From contig CAIYBQ010000088.1 in NCBI GenBank assembly GCA_903924445.1, positions 1 to 26,278 on the forward strand: a DNA stretch of 26,278 nucleotides, written 5' to 3'. This document shows, piece after piece, positions 22,618 through 26,278 of this stretch; position 1 is the first letter of the stretch; each line of letters opens with the position of its first letter. A program made the translations under genes and the position numbers. Under the pieces are notes generated by a model that saw only the letters and a program-made list of their open reading frames with translations, was not told the DNA's origin and searched no databases. Source of the DNA: an uncultured Armatimonadota bacterium. Its GTDB lineage: Bacteria; Armatimonadota; Armatimonadia; Armatimonadales; Armatimonadaceae.

Positions 22618-23798
22618 CACCAAATAAACCGTCGCTCCCTGATAAGAGCAGCTTTCATAAACTGCGTCTTATCGGCACGTGCCGAAGAGCGATCGAACAC
22701 CGCAATCCAGCCATTCCGTCGTGCGGTGTCCTGAACATAGTCAGCCACTTCACGGCGAATCCTCTGTCGGTAGCCCGTATCTGACAAGTCAAATACACGC
22801 TTCCGCGATTGTCCTGGCGTCATTGCCGATGTCCGATGCCGAAGCACCGGTTTGGACGAACCAACATCCCCCATTGCAGTATCGGCAGTTGAGAGGATTC
22901 TCTCAACCACATCACCGACTTCCTGCTGCCTCACCGCTGACTTGACATCTACCGGTACTGCGGATTCCGCAGAATCCAACCGTTGCCGAAGGCGTGTCGC
23001 CGCGGTGTCCTGAACAGCTTTCATCGCTGAAGTCTGCCCTTCCACGACCTTAGACAACTGATCATCACGAATAGTCGCAAGTCTTTGTATTTCTTTTTGT
23101 AGAGCATCCCGGACAATCTCAGCCCGGCTCCGCACATAGATTGGCCGTTGCCCGCGGGGATAGGTGACCACGACCTTGAGGGTGCCATCAGTGGACTTTT
23201 CGATGTGCGCGGTGGTTCCAACGAAGCGCGCACGTTCGGATGCGGCGACATCAGCGGGGAGTTCTGGGACGGTTTGGTCTGCAAGGACTGCAGCTTCACT
23301 GGCCATTGCGACTTGGAGCAGCCCGATAGCGCCATCGGAAATGTAATCCGGAATGATCGCCTTCTGTGCCTTTGTAACAAACTCAGCTTCTTCCAGAGCG
23401 AGCTGTTGGCGTTCTTCGACTTCTATCCGTGTCCGAAGCGTGTTCAGGGTGGTTTGCCGTGCGGTTTCGGTTTCCTGTCGAACGCGGCGCAGGCCAGCTA
23501 CTCCGGATTGCTCAAGGACAACACGTGACTCAGTGAGGTCTTTTGTTAGCGTTTTGGCACGGTTATCCCAGGCCTCAGCGGTGAACTCGGAGACAGGATC
23601 GGCCGGTGGAAAGAAAGCTTGTGCCGGGAGGCTGAGAGTTACTGTGCGCCGGGTGACGGGTTGTACGGTTGATAAAAGGCTGTCTAAATCAACAAACACC
23701 CGGATGCCAGTGGCATCCGGTGTCTGTTTACATGCAGCCGTGGAAAGTGCGATTAGGCACGCCGCCAGCAGCTTACTTCTGGAGGACTTTAAGGACAT
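22617..23798 (-). CDS. long coiled-coil lipoprotein with OmpH/Skp-like ends
   Basis: From the ATG at 23798 the product has 393 residues; one at 23822 is also possible. A signal of 22 residues ends at Cys23 (ALSTAAC), a plausible though atypical lipobox. Residues right after it (TGIRVFVDLDSLLS) resemble the first strand of OmpH. The middle is a long charged helical region rich in Arg, Gln and Glu (about 75-130 and 200-320). The C-terminus (IRREVADYVQDTARRNGWIAVFDRSS) resembles the closing segment of the neighbouring OmpH (VREVVAQVAKEKNLALVFDSG). I read it as an enlarged, membrane-tethered OmpH-type protein. It lies between ompH and lpxD and overlaps both. Function is unproven. Confidence 0.65.
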   Translation of the reverse strand: MSLKSSRSKLLAACLIALSTAACKQTPDATGIRVFVDLDSLLSTVQPVTRRTVTLSLPAQAFFPPADPVSEFTAEAWDNRAKTLTKDLTESRVVLEQSGVAGLRRVRQETETARQTTLNTLRTRIEVEERQQLALEEAEFVTKAQKAIIPDYISDGAIGLLQVAMASEAAVLADQTVPELPADVAASERARFVGTTAHIEKSTDGTLKVVVTYPRGQRPIYVRSRAEIVRDALQKEIQRLATIRDDQLSKVVEGQTSAMKAVQDTAATRLRQRLDSAESAVPVDVKSAVRQQEVGDVVERILSTADTAMGDVGSSKPVLRHRTSAMTPGQSRKRVFDLSDTGYRQRIRREVADYVQDTARRNGWIAVFDRSSARADKTQFMKAALIRERRFIW

Positions 23799-24423
23799 CT
23801 GCCGTGATATCCAGCGATGCATAAATCACAAGTCCGGAGTCGAACACGAGTGCAAGGTTCTTTTCCTTGGCAACCTGCGCTACAACTTCACGCACCTTGA
23901 CGGCAAGCTGCTCTTCGAGCTCAGCAGCTTTGACATCCACACGCTTTTGAAAGTCATCCCCAACTGCCTGCAGGATCGCTGCGCCATCTTGTTGTGCCTG
24001 TGCGAGCTTCTGCAGTTCCTGCTTTTGCTCAGCGGTTGGCGTAACGGTCTGATCGAGACGCTTCGCAGCGCCCTGCTTCAAATCTGCCTTGCCGACCAAA
24101 GCCTCGATGCGCTTTTTGTCAGCATCGGATGGCTGAACTTTCTCATACAGCGCCGCCAGTTCCTTGATTTCATTGGCATCCAGGAAGACAGCATTGGCAT
24201 CCTTCATTTTTTGAAACACAGAGAGAAGCTGTTTTGAGATTTCAGCGAATTTCGCATCCAGCTCAACCTTCATCTTGGATTCCTGGGCGCAGCGTCGAAA
24301 ATTCACGATACCGAACTGCTGTGCCTGGGCATGGGATGCTTGTTGTGTGCTAAGGACGGTGCCGGTTGCGAGCAACAATGCGCCGAAAAGACGAGCAGTG
24401 GTTTTATAGCCTGTGAAATTCAT
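23773..24423 (-). CDS. OmpH/Skp-type periplasmic chaperone
   Basis: The product has 216 residues, somewhat longer than the ~160 of E. coli Skp. A signal peptide ends near ASHAQA (~34). The mature part starts with a strand, FGIVNFRRCAQES, and continues as a long coiled coil. It ends with KVREVVAQVAKEKNLALVFDSGLVIYAS and DITADVLKVL, the classic OmpH C-terminus. Skp holds unfolded outer-membrane proteins in the periplasm for delivery to BamA. The gene directly follows bamA, the usual arrangement. AGGAA is close to the ATG. Two extra helical stretches explain the length. Confidence 0.9.
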   Translation of the reverse strand: MNFTGYKTTARLFGALLLATGTVLSTQQASHAQAQQFGIVNFRRCAQESKMKVELDAKFAEISKQLLSVFQKMKDANAVFLDANEIKELAALYEKVQPSDADKKRIEALVGKADLKQGAAKRLDQTVTPTAEQKQELQKLAQAQQDGAAILQAVGDDFQKRVDVKAAELEEQLAVKVREVVAQVAKEKNLALVFDSGLVIYASLDITADVLKVLQK

Positions 24424-24441
24424 GATTCCTAATACCAGTTC

Positions 24442-26278
24442 CTAGAATGTCTGTCCAATAGAGAAGTGGCTCCTGCCGGTACCCTTCTGATCAAAGCCGT
24501 AGTCGAGGCGAATCTTACCAATTCCACCAATGGTGATGCGAAGACCAAAGCCTAAGCCCCATTGTGGCTTGAATTGTGAATGCTGATCAAACCCCGGGAT
24601 ATTCTCACGGTTTACATCCATAGCGTTCCATGCATCACCAACATCTGCGAAAACCACACCGCCAAGCGGGTTGTCTTTTCCAAATGGTATCCGCAGCTCA
24701 TTTGAGAACAGGAATGTCCGGTTACCCCAGAAGCGGTCGTTGAAGTAGCCTCGCAGGTTGTCCGGTCCGCCCATAAAGAACTGTTCTGAGAAGGAAATGT
24801 TACCGGTCGCGATACCGATAAGCAGACGGGATGCCAAGACTTTCCGGGTATCGGTCAAATTCTGACGGGGCTTTTCGAGGTTTGTGTACTTACGGACATC
24901 GAATATCAGCTTCGAAAACGCACCGGTTTGCGAGCGTGTATCGATGAGAACCCGCGGGACATTGGGGGTTGCTGTTGAGCTGATGTAGTCCGGGTTGAGG
25001 CGCGGTTTCTGGAAGTTGAAGCCACTCGAACCGACTTCGATACTCGGACTAAAGAAGAAGCCCTTCGAGGGATCCTGTGGGTTGTCGACACGGTTGGATG
25101 TCAACCCAAACGTCAATGCCGCGACATCACCGTTCTGAATCAGCGCTCCTCGAAGGTTTTGAATCTGATCATTCGTCAGTGTTTCGTAGTTGACCTGGAG
25201 ATTGTTCGCCTGAATCAGCTCCGTTCGGGCCGAGACAAATCCACGGGTAAAGCGGTCGGCCGTCAGCGGTCTTGAAAGCCGTGCGGATGCACCTTCACGT
25301 TGTTCGTAGTACTGATTGTTCGACAAGCCCTGCGTCAGCGAACCTGTCATGATCCGGTTGAAGCGGAAGTTGAGGCGGTTATACAAGCTGGCTGAGAGGC
25401 TGGTGTTCTGTTTGTCAAACCACGGCTCGGTAAAACCAAGCTCGTATGAGTTCTGCGCGACGCCACCGGAGATGGTCCACGCGAGGTTCAGGCCTCGGCC
25501 CTTACCCTGGAGGTTTTGTTCATCAAAGTTGAGCGTACCGAATAGCCGCTGCTGCGCCGTGTACCCAAGGGAGATTCCTGCCTGCGCTGTACGCTGCTCA
25601 GGCATCGTAAACGTGACCTTAACTTTACCAACCTCGGAACCGACTTCCGGGTTTTCGAAGCGCGGCGACAGGAAAATATTCAGTGCTAGCAGACGCGTCA
25701 GGTCATCATTGAGGACCTTGAAATTAAGCGGATCGCCTGGCTTAGACCGCAGCTCACGGCGGACAACAAAATCCTTAGTCTTACTGAGTCCGGTGATTGC
25801 AATCGATTCGATAACGGTTTCGAGCAGTGGGACGGTCAGGGTGCCAGTCTTTGGATCGAACTGGTAGCTCTCGGTGACAACGATGTTGAAGCCCTGCTCA
25901 TCGTAATAGCGGCGGACCTTGGTGATGTCTTCTGCCAGCGTCTTGGTATTGAGAACATCGCCAGGCTTTGTCTGCAAAAGTGGGAGCAGCTTTGCATTTG
26001 TGATTGAGCGGTTCCCAGAAAAGACAATATTGCCGATGACCGGGTTTTCGACGATCTCAAAGACCACCTTGATTTTGCGATCAAGTGTGTCTTCGGTCCG
26101 GGCATAGACTTCGGCATAGAGGCCTTTTTCACGCAGGGCTGCGCGTGCCTTAGTGAACGCGTCATTTGAGAAAGGCTTTCCTTCAACGACGCCAGCACCG
26201 CGGATCACAAGGCGAGCGGACTCATCATTTGTGCGCACGAGTCCCGTGATGACAATATCAGCGACCGGGCGTGTATCC
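24442..26278 (-). CDS. bamA: BamA/Omp85 outer-membrane assembly factor, 5' end outside the window
   Basis: The frame stays open to the right edge: codons upstream of the GTG at 26238 encode DTRPVADIVITGLV, a POTRA first strand, so that GTG is not the start. At least three POTRA domains are visible: one at the right edge, one starting VIGNIVFSGNRSI and one starting IESIAITGLSK. A 16-strand barrel domain then starts near QAGISLGYTAQQRLFGT. The L6 motif is GPDNLRGYFNDRFWGN. The final strand ends SHFSIGQTF with a terminal Phe, the usual insertion signal. BamA inserts barrel proteins into the outer membrane. It heads the envelope operon in this window. Confidence 0.95.
   Translation of the reverse strand, partial: DTRPVADIVITGLVRTNDESARLVIRGAGVVEGKPFSNDAFTKARAALREKGLYAEVYARTEDTLDRKIKVVFEIVENPVIGNIVFSGNRSITNAKLLPLLQTKPGDVLNTKTLAEDITKVRRYYDEQGFNIVVTESYQFDPKTGTLTVPLLETVIESIAITGLSKTKDFVVRRELRSKPGDPLNFKVLNDDLTRLLALNIFLSPRFENPEVGSEVGKVKVTFTMPEQRTAQAGISLGYTAQQRLFGTLNFDEQNLQGKGRGLNLAWTISGGVAQNSYELGFTEPWFDKQNTSLSASLYNRLNFRFNRIMTGSLTQGLSNNQYYEQREGASARLSRPLTADRFTRGFVSARTELIQANNLQVNYETLTNDQIQNLRGALIQNGDVAALTFGLTSNRVDNPQDPSKGFFFSPSIEVGSSGFNFQKPRLNPDYISSTATPNVPRVLIDTRSQTGAFSKLIFDVRKYTNLEKPRQNLTDTRKVLASRLLIGIATGNISFSEQFFMGGPDNLRGYFNDRFWGNRTFLFSNELRIPFGKDNPLGGVVFADVGDAWNAMDVNRENIPGFDQHSQFKPQWGLGFGLRITIGGIGKIRLDYGFDQKGTGRSHFSIGQTF

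Noticed and set aside
23353..24237. A 294-codon plus-strand open frame
   Set aside because: It is antisense to ompH and the lipoprotein gene, with no family resemblance and a low-complexity Ser/Arg/Cys-rich product.
26236..26238. GTG as the bamA start
   Set aside because: The frame continues upstream to the window edge and encodes the first strand of a POTRA domain, so the gene is truncated by the window.

Overview
This window looks like an ordinary chromosomal segment of a diderm (outer-membrane) bacterium of moderate GC content. Outer-membrane biogenesis is directly visible: a partial BamA, a Skp/OmpH chaperone, and LpxD, LpxC, FabZ, LpxA and LpxB. Other features are more typical of Terrabacteria: an HspR heat-shock repressor, LexA-type operators matching the Gram-positive consensus, the futalosine menaquinone enzyme MqnD, and a DUF58/transglutaminase pair. 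A diderm Terrabacteria lineage such as Armatimonadota fits this mix, but that placement is inference. I see no CRISPR array, tRNA, rRNA, insertion sequence, prophage or defence island.

Left part (1-8123). A leftward operon hspR-rpoZ-dnaJ (dnaJ cut by the window edge) is read from a recognisable promoter with a small inverted repeat just downstream. Reading right are rpmI-rplT, with three hairpins between the genes, then an intrinsic terminator placed 20 bases before pheS, then pheS and pheT, with a large hairpin in the gap between them. PheT lacks the usual N-terminal tRNA-binding OB fold. Downstream of pheT is a frameshifted remnant of the 3' end of a prohibitin-like (SPFH) gene, lying between two similar terminators. 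The intact SPFH gene and an unrecognised upstream gene read leftward. Two unrecognised small genes and rpsT read rightward.

Middle part (8138-16745). Leftward: a DUF58 protein, a membrane transglutaminase and DNA polymerase III delta (holA). Rightward and divergent: threonine dehydrogenase (tdh), PRPP synthetase (prs) and two peptide-ABC-transporter ATPases without permease or binding protein. The divergent tdh and DUF58 starts each have a -10-like hexamer only 6-7 bases upstream, suggesting leaderless transcripts.

Right part (16870-26278). A tightly packed leftward envelope operon runs bamA (5' end outside the window)-skp/ompH-long OmpH-like lipoprotein-lpxD-lpxC-fabZ-lpxA-lpxB-mqnD, with repeated 4-base stop/start overlaps. 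A separately promoted LysM membrane protein follows. Its promoter carries two close matches to the Gram-positive LexA operator, which makes it a likely SOS-controlled division inhibitor of the YneA type. The most interesting items are this SOS-type LysM gene, the lipoprotein with OmpH-like ends, the reduced PheT, the SPFH remnant and the hspR-rpoZ-dnaJ arrangement.
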